Shown here: one piece after another, positions 1-8,460 of the stretch
How the letters are laid out: every line of letters starts with the position of its first letter
How positions within the stretch are numbered: position 1 is the first letter of the stretch
Assembly: GCF_013386115.1 (NCBI RefSeq)
Contig: NZ_JACAOR010000006.1
Span: 62,001-126,000 of the forward strand
Direction: 5' to 3'
Source: Pseudomonas gingeri
GTDB lineage: Bacteria > Pseudomonadota > Gammaproteobacteria > Pseudomonadales > Pseudomonadaceae
DNA: 64,000 bases
Translations under genes and position numbers: made by a program
The notes under the pieces: generated by a model
Seen by the model: only the letters and a program-made list of their open reading frames with translations
Told to the model about the DNA's origin: nothing
Databases searched by the model: none

Positions 1-80
1 TGATGCAGCAGTCGCGAGCCAGCAACCGCTATCTGCTGGACCGCCGCCCCGAACTCTACGGCGACCTCGGCCAGGACTGA
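1..80 (+). CDS. C-terminal end of a carbon-nitrogen hydrolase (nitrilase) family protein, partial
   Basis: Only the last 25 codons are inside the window, read in the frame starting at position 3 and ending at the TGA at 78-80. The visible tail contains RYLLDRRPELYGDL. This resembles the C-terminus of nitrilase/amidohydrolase proteins that, from memory, sit upstream of pqqF in several fluorescent pseudomonads. No catalytic residue is visible, so the family assignment rests on the tail motif and the neighbour. The distance to pqqF is about 48 bp on the same strand, so co-transcription is possible. Confidence 0.5.
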   Translation, partial: MQQSRASNRYLLDRRPELYGDLGQD

Positions 81-128
81 CCCGCCGTTATCCGCTAGCA
101 TGAGCGCTTCTCTGTCACGGAAGTGCTC

Positions 129-2594
129 ATGTCTGCGCCGATCTCCCCCGCCCCTGAATGGACAACCCTGGCCAACGGCCTGCGCGTCTCGCTACGCCAT
201 GTGCCCCAGCTCAAGCGCTGCGCGGCAGTGCTGCGGGTCACGGCGGGCAGTCATGACGCGCCGCCAGCCTGGCCGGGCCTGGCGCACTTCCTCGAACATC
301 TGTTCTTTCTTGGCACCGAGCGTTTTCCTGCCGCCGAAGGGCTGATGGCCTACGTGCAGCGTCAGGGTGGCCAGCTCAACGCCCGGACCAGCGAACGGAC
401 CACCGACTTCTTCTTCGAGCTGCCGCCCCAGGCCTTTGCCGGCGGACTTGAGCGTCTGTGCGACATGCTCGCCCACCCGCGCCTGGCGCTGGAGGACCAA
501 CAGCGCGAACGCGAGGTGCTGGAAGCGGAGTTTATCGCCTGGTCCCGAGACGCCGCGGCGCAACGGCAGTTCCGGCTCTACGACAGACTGTCCGCCGATC
601 ACCCGTTGCGTGGTCTGCACGCCGGCAATCGCTCCAGCCTGAAGGTCGAAGATCCGGCCTTTCAGCAGGCACTTCACAGCTTTTACCAGGACTTCTACCA
701 GACCGGGCAAATGACCCTGAGCCTGGTCGGCCCGCAGTCGCCGGACGAACTGAAGGCCCTGGCCCAGGCGCTGACGACAGATCTGCGCCCTGGACCGGCC
801 ACCGTACAGGCCCCCCCGCCGGCGCTGCTCGACGCCAGCGGGCAGACTTATCCACAGCCCGACCACCAGCGGCTCGACCTGCTCCTGGCCTATGAAGCCT
901 TGCCCGACGGCTCACGGCAGGCCCTGGACTTTCTCTGTACCTGGCTGAACGACAGCCAACCGGGCGGCCTCTGCGCCGAGTTGCGCTCACGCCTGTGGAT
1001 AGATTCGCTGAACGCCACGCCGATCTACCAGTTCGGTGGACAGGCCTTGCTGCATATCGAGTTCAGGCTGACGCCCGAGGGCGCCAACCACGCCGCCTCG
1101 ATCCAGGCACTGCTCGGCGACTGGCTGGCGTTTTTCCGCGGCCACGCCGACTGGCCGGCGTTGCGTCGGGAATACCGTTTGTTGCAAGTGCGCAAGGCAC
1201 GCGGCGGCAGCGCCCTGGAACGGGCCCGGCGGGACAGCGAGCAATGGCCGCTGGAGCTCGGCGAAGCCGGTCTGGTCGCCCTCGGGGAACTGCTCCGACA
1301 GACCGCTTCCGCACCTGTGGATAACCTGGCCGTGTCCTGGCAACTGCCTGCCGCCAATCCGTTCCTGCGCTCCACGGCGCCGGCCGAACATCCCGGCCTG
1401 ATCCGCGGGCAGAGCAGCGCCCACCGAGGCCTGCGGACCTTTGCCCAGGACCGCCTGCGCGGCCGCCAGACCGCCGTGATCACCTACCACCAGACAACGG
1501 ACGAGAGCGCAGAGGCAGTGATTTACCTGCGTTGGCAGCTGGACAGCAGCGCCGACACCTGCCCCTTGCACGCACGACTGGAGCACAGCCTGCGAAACCT
1601 GGGAGCCCAGGCACGCCAGGCGGGCGTGGAACTGTCTTTCACGATTCACGGCGGAGCCTGGCAACTCAAGCTGAGCGGTTTGCGCGAACCGATGCCGGCC
1701 ATCCTCGAACAGGCCCTGCGCACGCTGGCCCAACCTGCCGACAGTCTCTGGCAGAGCGCTGCCGACCTGCCCGAACGGGAGCCGCTGATCCCCATCCGCG
1801 AACTGCTCAGGCAACTGTCCGAACGCGCAGGCCTCGACCAGGCTACCGCGCCGCTCCACGGTGCCGAGGCTCTGCGGGCACTCTGGTCCGGCGCCAGCTG
1901 GCACGGCCTGGCGCTTGGTTTCCCGCCAGCGGCACAACCGGCGCTCAACAGCGCACTGAGCCGGGTTCCCGGGCGCATCGGCCGGCAGCAGACCCCGTCA
2001 CCCTTCACAACAGGCGAAAAGCACTGGCAGACCGTCCCCTGCGACAACCGCGAACAGGCCCTGCTGCTGTTCTGCCCAAGCCCCACGCAAGCCCCCGTCG
2101 ATGAGGCCTGCTGGCGATTGCTCGGCCACTTGCTGCAGGCGCCCTTCTACCAGCGCCTGCGCGTCGAGTTGCAATTGGGTTATGCCGTCTTCAGCGCCGT
2201 CCGCCAGATCGACGGCCGCACCGGTCTGCTGCTGGGCGTGCAATCCCCCGATACCACGCTCGCTGAGTTGCTCGGCCACGTCGAAAGCTTTCTGTCGCAG
2301 CTTCCCGACCTGATCAACGCCCTCGACGACAACACTTGGAACACCCGGCGCGATGCCCTGGCCGAGCACTTCATACTCGACGACCGGCCCCTGGACGAGG
2401 CCGCCGAACTGCTCTGGCAGGCGCAACTGGCTGACCGTTCGTCGGATCACTTCGAACAGCTCGGTCCGGTCATTCGCGGCCTTGGTCGCGAACAACTGCT
2501 GAGGGCCGCCCGACAGCTCGAACAGGCCGCGGGCGGCTGGTTGTGCCTGGCAAACGGGCCCGGACCAACCTCTGGCTGGCAGGTCACAGGGTGA
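129..2594 (+). CDS. pqqF: PqqF, M16-family zinc metalloprotease of PQQ biosynthesis
   Basis: 821 aa. This is an insulinase/pitrilysin-type endopeptidase thought to trim the PqqA precursor peptide after PqqE/PqqD have cross-linked it. The inverted zinc motif HFLEH gives H53, E56 and H57, and a third ligand fits E134, about 77 residues later as in pitrilysin. The C-terminal half has the second, inactive M16-like half (for example FYQRLRVELQLGYAVF). The frame stays open from a GTG at 123; the ATG at 129 is preferred because MSAP gives a standard start. Transcription runs toward pqqA, 155 bp away. Family and role are established knowledge; substrate processing by this copy is inferred. Confidence 0.93.
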   Translation: MSAPISPAPEWTTLANGLRVSLRHVPQLKRCAAVLRVTAGSHDAPPAWPGLAHFLEHLFFLGTERFPAAEGLMAYVQRQGGQLNARTSERTTDFFFELPPQAFAGGLERLCDMLAHPRLALEDQQREREVLEAEFIAWSRDAAAQRQFRLYDRLSADHPLRGLHAGNRSSLKVEDPAFQQALHSFYQDFYQTGQMTLSLVGPQSPDELKALAQALTTDLRPGPATVQAPPPALLDASGQTYPQPDHQRLDLLLAYEALPDGSRQALDFLCTWLNDSQPGGLCAELRSRLWIDSLNATPIYQFGGQALLHIEFRLTPEGANHAASIQALLGDWLAFFRGHADWPALRREYRLLQVRKARGGSALERARRDSEQWPLELGEAGLVALGELLRQTASAPVDNLAVSWQLPAANPFLRSTAPAEHPGLIRGQSSAHRGLRTFAQDRLRGRQTAVITYHQTTDESAEAVIYLRWQLDSSADTCPLHARLEHSLRNLGAQARQAGVELSFTIHGGAWQLKLSGLREPMPAILEQALRTLAQPADSLWQSAADLPEREPLIPIRELLRQLSERAGLDQATAPLHGAEALRALWSGASWHGLALGFPPAAQPALNSALSRVPGRIGRQQTPSPFTTGEKHWQTVPCDNREQALLLFCPSPTQAPVDEACWRLLGHLLQAPFYQRLRVELQLGYAVFSAVRQIDGRTGLLLGVQSPDTTLAELLGHVESFLSQLPDLINALDDNTWNTRRDALAEHFILDDRPLDEAAELLWQAQLADRSSDHFEQLGPVIRGLGREQLLRAARQLEQAAGGWLCLANGPGPTSGWQVTG

Positions 2595-2686
2595 TCGTTA
2601 CCGGTACTGCAATGAGCTTTCTCCGGCAACGCGGTCTATCCTCAGTGTCAGATTTAGTAACATTAGCTGCCTAAGCATCTGAACAT

Positions 2687-2715
2687 CTCCGGCCGGAGGT
2701 GGACTATATGTATAG
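2687..2715 (+). promoter_or_regulatory. Two adjacent palindromes upstream of pqqA
   Basis: CTCCGGCCGGAG (2687-2698) is a perfect 12-bp palindrome. It is followed after five bases by CTATA-TG-TATAG (2704-2715). Both lie 35-63 bp before the pqqA start, where a promoter or operator would be expected. No convincing -35/-10 pair could be fixed. The role is inferred from position and symmetry only. Confidence 0.4.
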
Positions 2716-2749
2716 ACACCCACCGCCCACCCACCCGAAGGAGTCATTC

Positions 2750-2824
2750 ATGTCCTGGACCAAACCCGCCTACACCGACCTGCGCATCGGCTTCGAAGTC
2801 ACCATGTACTTCGCCAACCGTTGA
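2750..2824 (+). CDS. pqqA: PqqA, PQQ precursor peptide
   Basis: 24 aa ribosomal precursor of pyrroloquinoline quinone. The conserved glutamate (E16) and tyrosine (Y20) that are cross-linked to form PQQ are present in the EVTMY segment, with the usual spacing of three residues. A strong Shine-Dalgarno sequence (AAGGAG, 2738-2743) lies seven bases before the ATG. The N-terminus MSWTKP and ending FANR match pseudomonad PqqA. A Rho-independent hairpin follows directly, so pqqA probably has a short abundant transcript plus partial read-through into pqqB. Confidence 0.97.
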
Positions 2825-2854
2825 GCCGCGTTTTTATCCCGCTGCATGCAGTGC

Positions 2855-2886
2855 AACGCCTCGGCTCGCCGGGGCGTTTTTATTTT
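2855..2886 (+). terminator. Terminator/attenuator between pqqA and pqqB
   Basis: A ten-base stem (AACGCCTCGG at 2855-2864, with its partner at 2869-2878 including one G-U pair) closes a CTCG loop. It is followed by TTTTTATTTT. It sits 30 bp after the pqqA stop and 80 bp before pqqB. It probably sets a high pqqA to pqqBCDE transcript ratio. Confidence 0.85.
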
Positions 2887-2957
2887 CAGGGCTTTATTTC
2901 CTGCACTTTATTTCAAAGAACCTTTTTCAAAAAACTCAGAGAGCGAGTGCCACTGCC

Positions 2958-3869
2958 ATGTTCGTCCAGATCCTAGGTTCCGCCGCCGGCGGCGGTTTCC
3001 CCCAGTGGAACTGCAACTGCGCCAACTGCGCGGGATTCCGTGATGGCAGCCTGCGCGCCACGGCGCGTACCCAGTCGTCCATTGCCCTCTCCGACGATGG
3101 CGTGAACTGGGTGCTGTGCAATGCCTCGCCGGATATCCGCGCCCAACTCCAGGGCTTCGAGCCGATGCAACCGGGCCGCGCCCTGCGTGACACCGGTATC
3201 CGCGCGATCATCCTGATGGACAGCCAGATCGACCACACCACCGGCCTGCTCAGCCTGCGCGAGGGCTGCCCGCATCAGGTCTGGTGCACCGACATGGTCA
3301 AGGAAGACCTGAGCACCGGCTTCCCGCTGTTTCCCATGCTGACCCACTGGAACGGCGGCCTCGACTGGCAGCGCATCGAGCTGGCTGGCAGCTTCACCAT
3401 TGCCGCCTGCCCCAACCTGCGCTTCACCCCGCTGCCGTTGCGCAGCGCCGCACCGCCCTACTCGCCGCATCGCTTCGACCCGCACCCCGGCGACAATATC
3501 GGCCTGGTCGTCGAGGACCTGCGTACGGGCGGCAAACTGTTCTACGCACCGGGCCTGGGCAAGGTCGACGAGCCCCTGCTGGAGATCATGGCCGGCAGCG
3601 ACTGCCTGCTGGTGGACGGCACCCTGTGGGACGACGATGAAATGCAGCGGCGCGGCGTCGGCACCCGCACCGGGCGGGAAATGGGCCACCTGGCCCAGAA
3701 CGGCCCCGGCGGCATGCTCGAAGTGCTGGAGCAACTCCCGGCCCCGCGCAAGGTCCTTATCCATATCAACAACACCAACCCGATCCTCGATGAGGATTCG
3801 CCGGAACGGGCGGAGCTTGACCGGCGCCAAGTTGAAGTGGCGTATGACGGCATGAGTATTGTGCTGTAG
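2958..3869 (+). CDS. pqqB: PqqB, metallo-beta-lactamase-fold PQQ biosynthesis protein
   Basis: 303 aa, the normal length for PqqB. This protein is implicated in tyrosine hydroxylation of the cross-linked precursor before PqqC acts; older literature called it a carrier. The N-terminus [21 protein letters not shown] is diagnostic, with the cysteine cluster CNCANC that binds a structural zinc in characterised PqqB. The ATG at 2958 gives exactly this start. pqqC follows 126 bp downstream, the gap being filled by a REP doublet. The gene is on the plus strand within pqqFABCDE. Confidence 0.96.
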   Translation: MFVQILGSAAGGGFPQWNCNCANCAGFRDGSLRATARTQSSIALSDDGVNWVLCNASPDIRAQLQGFEPMQPGRALRDTGIRAIILMDSQIDHTTGLLSLREGCPHQVWCTDMVKEDLSTGFPLFPMLTHWNGGLDWQRIELAGSFTIAACPNLRFTPLPLRSAAPPYSPHRFDPHPGDNIGLVVEDLRTGGKLFYAPGLGKVDEPLLEIMAGSDCLLVDGTLWDDDEMQRRGVGTRTGREMGHLAQNGPGGMLEVLEQLPAPRKVLIHINNTNPILDEDSPERAELDRRQVEVAYDGMSIVL

Positions 3870-3880
3870 CCGAGGGCCCT

Positions 3881-3943
3881 TTCGCGGGCAAGCCCGCTCC
3901 CACAGTGATCGCGTAAACCTGTGGGAACGGGCTTGCCCGCGAA
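3881..3943. repeat. REP doublet (REPIN) between pqqB and pqqC
   Basis: Two inverted copies of the core TTCGCGGGCAAGCCCGCTC / CGGGCTTGCCCGCGAA flank about 20 bp. This is the commonest pseudomonad intergenic repeat family in the window. It lies inside the pqq operon and could stabilise or partly terminate the message. Confidence 0.85.
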
Positions 3944-3995
3944 GGCGTCCGACCAGACACCAAAGACTTCAACGGTTGTACACCGGAGAACCGCA

Positions 3996-4748
3996 ATGAC
4001 CGACACCCCGATGTCCCCTGCCGAGTTCGAGCAGGCCCTGCGCGCCAAGGGCGCCTACTACCACATTCATCACCCTTACCACGTCGCGATGTATGAGGGC
4101 CGCGCCAGCCGCGAACAGATCCAGGGCTGGGTCGCCAATCGCTTCTATTACCAGGTGAACATTCCCCTCAAGGACGCCGCGATCCTGGCCAACTGCCCGG
4201 ACCGGGAAATCCGCCGCGAGTGGATCCAGCGCCTGCTCGACCATGACGGCGCGCCAGGCGAAGACGGCGGCATCGAAGCCTGGCTGCGCCTGGGCCAGGC
4301 GGTCGGCCTCGACCCGGATCAACTGCGCTCCCAGGAACTGGTGCTGCCGGGCGTGCGTTTCGCGGTGGACGCCTACGTCAACTTCGCCCGCCGCGCCAGT
4401 TGGCAGGAAGCCGCCAGCAGTTCGCTGACCGAACTGTTCGCGCCACAGATCCACCAGTCGCGCCTGGACAGCTGGCCCCGGCACTACCCGTGGATCGATC
4501 CCGCCGGCTATGAATACTTCCGCACCCGCCTGGGCCAGGCCCGGCGCGATGTCGAGCACGGGCTGGCGATCACCCTGCAGCACTACACCAGCCACGAAGG
4601 CCAGCAGCGCATGCTGGAAATTCTCCAGTTCAAACTGGACATACTCTGGAGCATGCTCGATGCCATGAGCATGGCCTACGAACTGAATCGTCCGCCGTAC
4701 CACAGCGTGACCGACCAGCGTGTCTGGCACAAAGGAATCGCCCTATGA
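3996..4748 (+). CDS. pqqC: PqqC, pyrroloquinoline-quinone synthase
   Basis: 250 aa. This cofactorless oxidase performs the last step, ring closure and eight-electron oxidation of AHQQ to PQQ. The ATG at 3996 is preceded by GGAGAA (3985-3990). The reading frame is open 75 bases further upstream, but that stretch is REP sequence, so the shorter form is chosen. It matches the family length of about 250 and has the typical N-terminal text [15 protein letters not shown] and [15 protein letters not shown]. Its stop overlaps the pqqD start in ATGA, indicating translational coupling. Confidence 0.97.
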   Translation: MTDTPMSPAEFEQALRAKGAYYHIHHPYHVAMYEGRASREQIQGWVANRFYYQVNIPLKDAAILANCPDREIRREWIQRLLDHDGAPGEDGGIEAWLRLGQAVGLDPDQLRSQELVLPGVRFAVDAYVNFARRASWQEAASSSLTELFAPQIHQSRLDSWPRHYPWIDPAGYEYFRTRLGQARRDVEHGLAITLQHYTSHEGQQRMLEILQFKLDILWSMLDAMSMAYELNRPPYHSVTDQRVWHKGIAL

Positions 4749-5020
4749 GCTTCGATCGCAACAAGATCCCGAAATGGCGCCCCGGTTACCGTTTCCAGTA
4801 CGAACCGGCGCAGAAAGGCCATGTGCTGCTGTACCCGGAAGGCATGATCAAGCTCAACGAAAGTGCCGCCCTGATTGGCGGCCTGATCGACGGTGAACGC
4901 CAGGTGACGGCGATCATTGCCGAGCTGGAGCAACAGTTCCCCGGCGTGCCCGAGCTTGGCGAGGATATCGAGCAATTCATGGAGGTCGCCCGTGCAGAGC
5001 ACTGGATCGAACTTGCCTGA
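4745..5020 (+). CDS. pqqD: PqqD, PqqA-binding chaperone
   Basis: 91 aa. This small peptide-recognition protein binds PqqA and presents it to the radical SAM enzyme PqqE. The sequence has the family signature [17 protein letters not shown] in the first half and a C-terminal helical region. The start ATG overlaps the pqqC stop by four bases. The end overlaps the pqqE GTG start by 29 bases, so C, D and E are tightly coupled. Confidence 0.96.
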   Translation: MSFDRNKIPKWRPGYRFQYEPAQKGHVLLYPEGMIKLNESAALIGGLIDGERQVTAIIAELEQQFPGVPELGEDIEQFMEVARAEHWIELA

Positions 5021-6161
5021 GTCATCCGGCCTGCCACCCAAACCGGAAATCGGCCTGCCGCTGTGGTTGCTCGCCGAGCTGACCTACCGCTGCCCGCTGC
5101 AATGCCCGTATTGCTCCAATCCACTGGATTTCGCCGGGCAAGGCAAGGAGCTGAGCACCGACCAATGGCTCAAGGTGTTCAGTGAGGCCAGGGAAATGGG
5201 CGCCGCCCAACTGGGCTTTTCCGGCGGCGAACCGCTGGTGCGCCAGGACCTTGCCGAACTGATCGCCGGGGCACGCCAACTGGGGTTCTACACCAACCTG
5301 ATCACCTCCGGCATCGGCCTCACCGAACAGAAGATCAGCGATTTCAAGGAAGCCGGACTGGACCATATCCAGATCAGCTTCCAGGCCAGCGACGAGCAGG
5401 TGAACAACCTGCTGGCCGGCTCGAAAAAGGCCTTTGCGCAGAAGCTGGAGATGGCCCGGGCGGTAAAGGCCCATGGTTATCCGATGGTACTCAACTTCGT
5501 GACCCACCGGCACAACATCGACAAGATCGACCGCATCATCGAGTTGTGCATTGCCCTCGAAGCCGACTTCGTCGAACTCGCCACCTGCCAGTTCTACGGC
5601 TGGGCGCAGCTCAACCGGGCGGGGCTGCTGCCGACCCGCGAGCAACTGGTGCGCGCCGAGCGCATCACCAACGAATACCGCGCCCGACTCGAAGCCCAGG
5701 GACATCCGTGCAAGCTGATCTTCGTCACCCCGGACTATTACGAGGAACGGCCGAAAGCCTGCATGAACGGCTGGGGCAGCCTGTTTCTCACCGTCACGCC
5801 GGACGGCACCGCGCTACCCTGCCACGGCGCGCGGCAGATGCCGGTGCAGTTTCCCAACGTGCGCGATCACAGCCTGCAACACATCTGGTACGACTCGTTC
5901 GGCTTCAACCGCTTTCGCGGCTACGACTGGATGCCCGAGCCATGCCGTTCCTGCGATGAAAAGGAAAAGGACTTCGGCGGCTGCCGCTGCCAGGCCTTCA
6001 TGCTCACCGGAGATGCCAGCAACGCGGACCCGGTCTGCAGCAAGTCAGCCCACCACGACATTATTCTCCAGGCCCGCGAGGACGCCGAACACGCCACCCA
6101 GACCATCGGGCAACTGGCCTTTCGCAATGAACGAAACTCACGCCTCATCGCCAAAGGCTGA
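4992..6161 (+). CDS. pqqE: PqqE, radical SAM enzyme cross-linking PqqA
   Basis: 389 aa. It catalyses the carbon-carbon bond between Glu and Tyr of PqqA using SAM and Fe-S clusters. The radical SAM motif CPLQCPYC gives C34, C38 and C41. A C-terminal SPASM region with many cysteines ([17 protein letters not shown]) holds auxiliary clusters. The start is taken as GTG at 4992, preceded by GGAGGT at 4981-4986; the open frame to 4917 lies inside pqqD. It is the last plus-strand pqq gene: only 13 bp later a convergent minus-strand gene ends, and the usual downstream peptidase gene is missing. Confidence 0.96.
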   Translation: MQSTGSNLPESSGLPPKPEIGLPLWLLAELTYRCPLQCPYCSNPLDFAGQGKELSTDQWLKVFSEAREMGAAQLGFSGGEPLVRQDLAELIAGARQLGFYTNLITSGIGLTEQKISDFKEAGLDHIQISFQASDEQVNNLLAGSKKAFAQKLEMARAVKAHGYPMVLNFVTHRHNIDKIDRIIELCIALEADFVELATCQFYGWAQLNRAGLLPTREQLVRAERITNEYRARLEAQGHPCKLIFVTPDYYEERPKACMNGWGSLFLTVTPDGTALPCHGARQMPVQFPNVRDHSLQHIWYDSFGFNRFRGYDWMPEPCRSCDEKEKDFGGCRCQAFMLTGDASNADPVCSKSAHHDIILQAREDAEHATQTIGQLAFRNERNSRLIAKG

Positions 6162-6174
6162 AACGCCCCGCTGA

Positions 6175-6495
6175 TCAGGCGAGTATCTGCAAGCCGTGCT
6201 TGTGCACGATGCTCAACAGCTTGAGCGCCATGCCGCCGGGTTGCTTGTCCCCGGCCTCCCACTGCTTGACCGTCGAGGCACTGGTATTCAGGTAGCGGGC
6301 GAACACGGGCTGGCTGACATGATTGCGCTCGCGCAGCGATTTGATCTGCTCGGGAGCCATTTCGTCAGGCACCCGCGCCAGGCAGGATTGGTCGAACTCG
6401 CGCATGGTCGCCTTGCTGATCGCGCCAATGGCATGCAGGGCACTGGCCGACTCATGGATCGATTCGAGTGCCCCGGTTTTGAATTTCTTGCTCAT
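6175..6495 (-). CDS. XRE/HigA-NadS-like DNA-binding antitoxin
   Basis: 106 aa. The C-terminal half (about residues 45-100) is a helix-turn-helix: IKSLRERNHVSQPVFARYLN, then TSASTVKQWEAGDKQPGG, the pattern of HigA/NadS-type antitoxins and COG2944 regulators. It follows the RelE-like gene and overlaps it by 44 bp, the toxin-first order of higBA/nadS pairs. It probably binds the toxin protein and represses the shared promoter at 6863-6892. From memory, the extended pqq cluster of P. fluorescens B16 lists DNA-binding and cytosolic proteins (named pqqK and pqqJ) in these positions; this pair may be what those names denote. Confidence 0.85.
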   Translation of the reverse strand: MSKKFKTGALESIHESASALHAIGAISKATMREFDQSCLARVPDEMAPEQIKSLRERNHVSQPVFARYLNTSASTVKQWEAGDKQPGGMALKLLSIVHKHGLQILA

Positions 6496-6844
6496 AAGCT
6501 ATCTCCACAAACTCTCTCATATCCAGCAGTTGCTGAATCTGCCGGCTGCTCAGGCCTTCATAGGCCTTGGCCAATGCCTTGAACGCCCGAAGCTCCTGCT
6601 GACTGATATTGCCCTGGTCGCTCTTGGCGAACAGGAACTGGAAGATCCAGTAGCAACGTCCCCGCGCCAGGACAATGGACCGATGGCGGTTTTCATTCAG
6701 GCGTTTTTTCCAGACCCCTCCTCCCAGGTCACTGCCCTGTCCCCTGATCACATCGCCCAGCGCCATCACCAACTCGGCATCGTCAATCTGCGCCTTTCTG
6801 GCACTCGTGGCGAAACCCCGGGTTTTGAAGACCCTGTATCGCAT
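6452..6844 (-). CDS. RelE/HigB-family toxin of a type II toxin-antitoxin pair
   Basis: 130 aa. RelE/NadT-like protein with GVWKKRLNENRHRSIVLARGRCYWIFQFLFAKSDQGNIS in the middle, characteristic of this family. Members are usually ribosome-dependent mRNA interferases. The ATG at 6844 is chosen because GAGAGG precedes it and MRYRVFKTRGF is the family N-terminus; the open frame to 7009 runs through the promoter. It is transcribed leftward, first gene of the pair. Activity is inferred from family; no catalytic residue was assigned. Confidence 0.85.
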   Translation of the reverse strand: MRYRVFKTRGFATSARKAQIDDAELVMALGDVIRGQGSDLGGGVWKKRLNENRHRSIVLARGRCYWIFQFLFAKSDQGNISQQELRAFKALAKAYEGLSSRQIQQLLDMREFVEIAYEQEIQNRGTRIDP

Positions 6845-6862
6845 GGAAATCCCTCTCCATAA

Positions 6863-6892
6863 AACATACCACTCAGTGGTATATAAATTCAA
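6863..6892 (-). promoter_or_regulatory. Promoter and operator of the toxin-antitoxin pair
   Basis: Reading the minus strand, -35 TTGAAT (6887-6892) and -10 TATGTT (6863-6868) are 18 bp apart. A perfect palindrome, ATACCACT-C-AGTGGTAT (6866-6882), fills the spacer. This is the layout expected for autorepression by the HTH antitoxin. Confidence 0.75.
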
Positions 6893-7072
6893 ACCCATTC
6901 GCGATGCCGCCCGCCAAAAAGCAGCAGCAAGCCCGAACCAGCGGGCTGTCCCATGACCCGGCTGAATGCCGCCGACAAAAAAACACCCCGTGCCAAAAGA
7001 GTCAGGCACAGGGCGACGCGTTATACCGCGAGACGGTTCGGGAACAGGTTCAGGAAAGGGCGCCGCAATCTG

Positions 7073-8356
7073 TCAGACGGCAATACCCTTGCGGCATTGC
7101 ACCTGGGCGGTACGCACCCGCGAGAAGGCTCGCGCCAGTCGCAGCAGCATCTCGTCGATGGCGCCCTGGCTGACGGTCAGGGCCGGAGAAAAGCGCAGGG
7201 AGTCCGGGGTCGGCGCATCCAGCAGCAAACCTTCGTGGCGGGCGGCCTTGACCACTGCGTCCGCCGAATCGTCGCTCAAGGTCAGTCCCCAGAGCAGTCC
7301 GGCGCCCCGCAGTTCGCCATGGGCATAACGCCGGGCCAGGCGTTCGAGGCCTTGTTGCAGGTACGCGCCCCGCTCGGCCACCTCGGCGAGGAAATCGCCC
7401 GCCAGCAGCGTATCGATCACCGCCAGGCCCGCCGCACTCATCAAGGCATTGCCGTGATGGCTGCCGCCGATCTCACCGGATTCGAAACAGCAGGCCTTGC
7501 CACGGGCCAGCAAGGCGGACAACGGCGTGCCACCGCCCAGCCCCTTGCCCAGCGCGATGATGTCGGCCCGCACGTCATAGCGTTGTTCGGCCAGCAGGCT
7601 GGCGCAGCGCCCCATCCCGGTCTGGACCTCATCGAAGATCAACAGGATGCCCAGTTCCCGGCACAGGCGCTCCACGCCCTTGAGATACGCCTGCTTCGCC
7701 GGCGTGACACCGGCTGCGCTCTGGATCGGCTCGAGCATGATCGCCACGGTCTTGGCATCGACCGCCGCGTGCAGCGCGGGCAGGTCATTGAACGGCACCT
7801 GGCTGAATCCCGGTAGCTGGGGTTCGAAGCGGTTGCCGAAGACGTCCTGGCCGGACGCCGACAGCGCCCCGAAACTGCGGCCATGACAAGCGTTGCTCGC
7901 CGTGATGATCCGGCAGGCACCGCCGCGATGCAGCTGGCCCCACTTGCGCGCCAGCTTGATCGCCGCCTCGCACGCCTCGGAGCCGCTGTTGAGAAAGTAC
8001 ACCTGGTCACTGTGGGTGGCACGGCACAGGCGATCAGCCAGTTTCGATTGTGTCGGGTTATGAAAACCCGCGCCGGCATTGATCAGGCCGTGGGCCTGGT
8101 CCGCCAGGGCACGGGCCAGCACGCCAGGGCTGTGACCGAGGCTGTTGGCCCCGCCACCCTGGCTGAAATCCAGGTAGGCGCGTTCCTCGCTGTCCCACAA
8201 CCACGAGCCCTGGCCACGGACAAATACCGGACATGGTCGCTCGGCAGCGGGCATAAGGTACTCACTGGCCGCCTGGTCATGTCGCGGGGAAGGCCGGAAG
8301 TCGGCGGTCAGGTCATCCAGGCTCGGCTGCGGCCGACGCAGTTTGAACAGATTCAT
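7073..8356 (-). CDS. Class III PLP-dependent aminotransferase (acetylornithine/omega-type)
   Basis: 427 aa. Subgroup III aminotransferase with the pyridoxal-phosphate lysine K271 in ALGKGLGGG, the preceding Asp in IFDEVQTGMGR, and the phosphate-binding segment NSGSEACEAAIKLAR. The substrate cannot be read from sequence. It is divergent from the LysR gene at 8461, its likely regulator. From memory, an aminotransferase called pqqI and a regulator called pqqH occupy this position in the P. fluorescens B16 pqq cluster, but no chemical step in PQQ synthesis needs it. It is followed, after about 230 bp, by the toxin-antitoxin promoter region. Confidence 0.85.
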   Translation of the reverse strand: MNLFKLRRPQPSLDDLTADFRPSPRHDQAASEYLMPAAERPCPVFVRGQGSWLWDSEERAYLDFSQGGGANSLGHSPGVLARALADQAHGLINAGAGFHNPTQSKLADRLCRATHSDQVYFLNSGSEACEAAIKLARKWGQLHRGGACRIITASNACHGRSFGALSASGQDVFGNRFEPQLPGFSQVPFNDLPALHAAVDAKTVAIMLEPIQSAAGVTPAKQAYLKGVERLCRELGILLIFDEVQTGMGRCASLLAEQRYDVRADIIALGKGLGGGTPLSALLARGKACCFESGEIGGSHHGNALMSAAGLAVIDTLLAGDFLAEVAERGAYLQQGLERLARRYAHGELRGAGLLWGLTLSDDSADAVVKAARHEGLLLDAPTPDSLRFSPALTVSQGAIDEMLLRLARAFSRVRTAQVQCRKGIAV

Positions 8357-8425
8357 GCGCTGCTCTCCGGCCCTGTGAGCCGTGTGAATTGGGGTTAGAC
8401 TAGGCCTCCCCGGCGTTCACGGCCA

Positions 8426-8448
8426 TTTCGATTTTCGAGCATTTTCGA
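8426..8448. promoter_or_regulatory. Repeated TTTCGA motifs in the aminotransferase-LysR divergent region
   Basis: TTTCGA occurs three times (8426-8431, 8433-8438, 8443-8448), the last two as ATTTTCGA spaced exactly 10 bp. The cluster lies 13-35 bp before the LysR start and about 70-90 bp before the divergent aminotransferase. This is a plausible LysR-type binding region, assigned by position only. Confidence 0.4.
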
Positions 8449-8460
8449 TAAGTACAGCTT

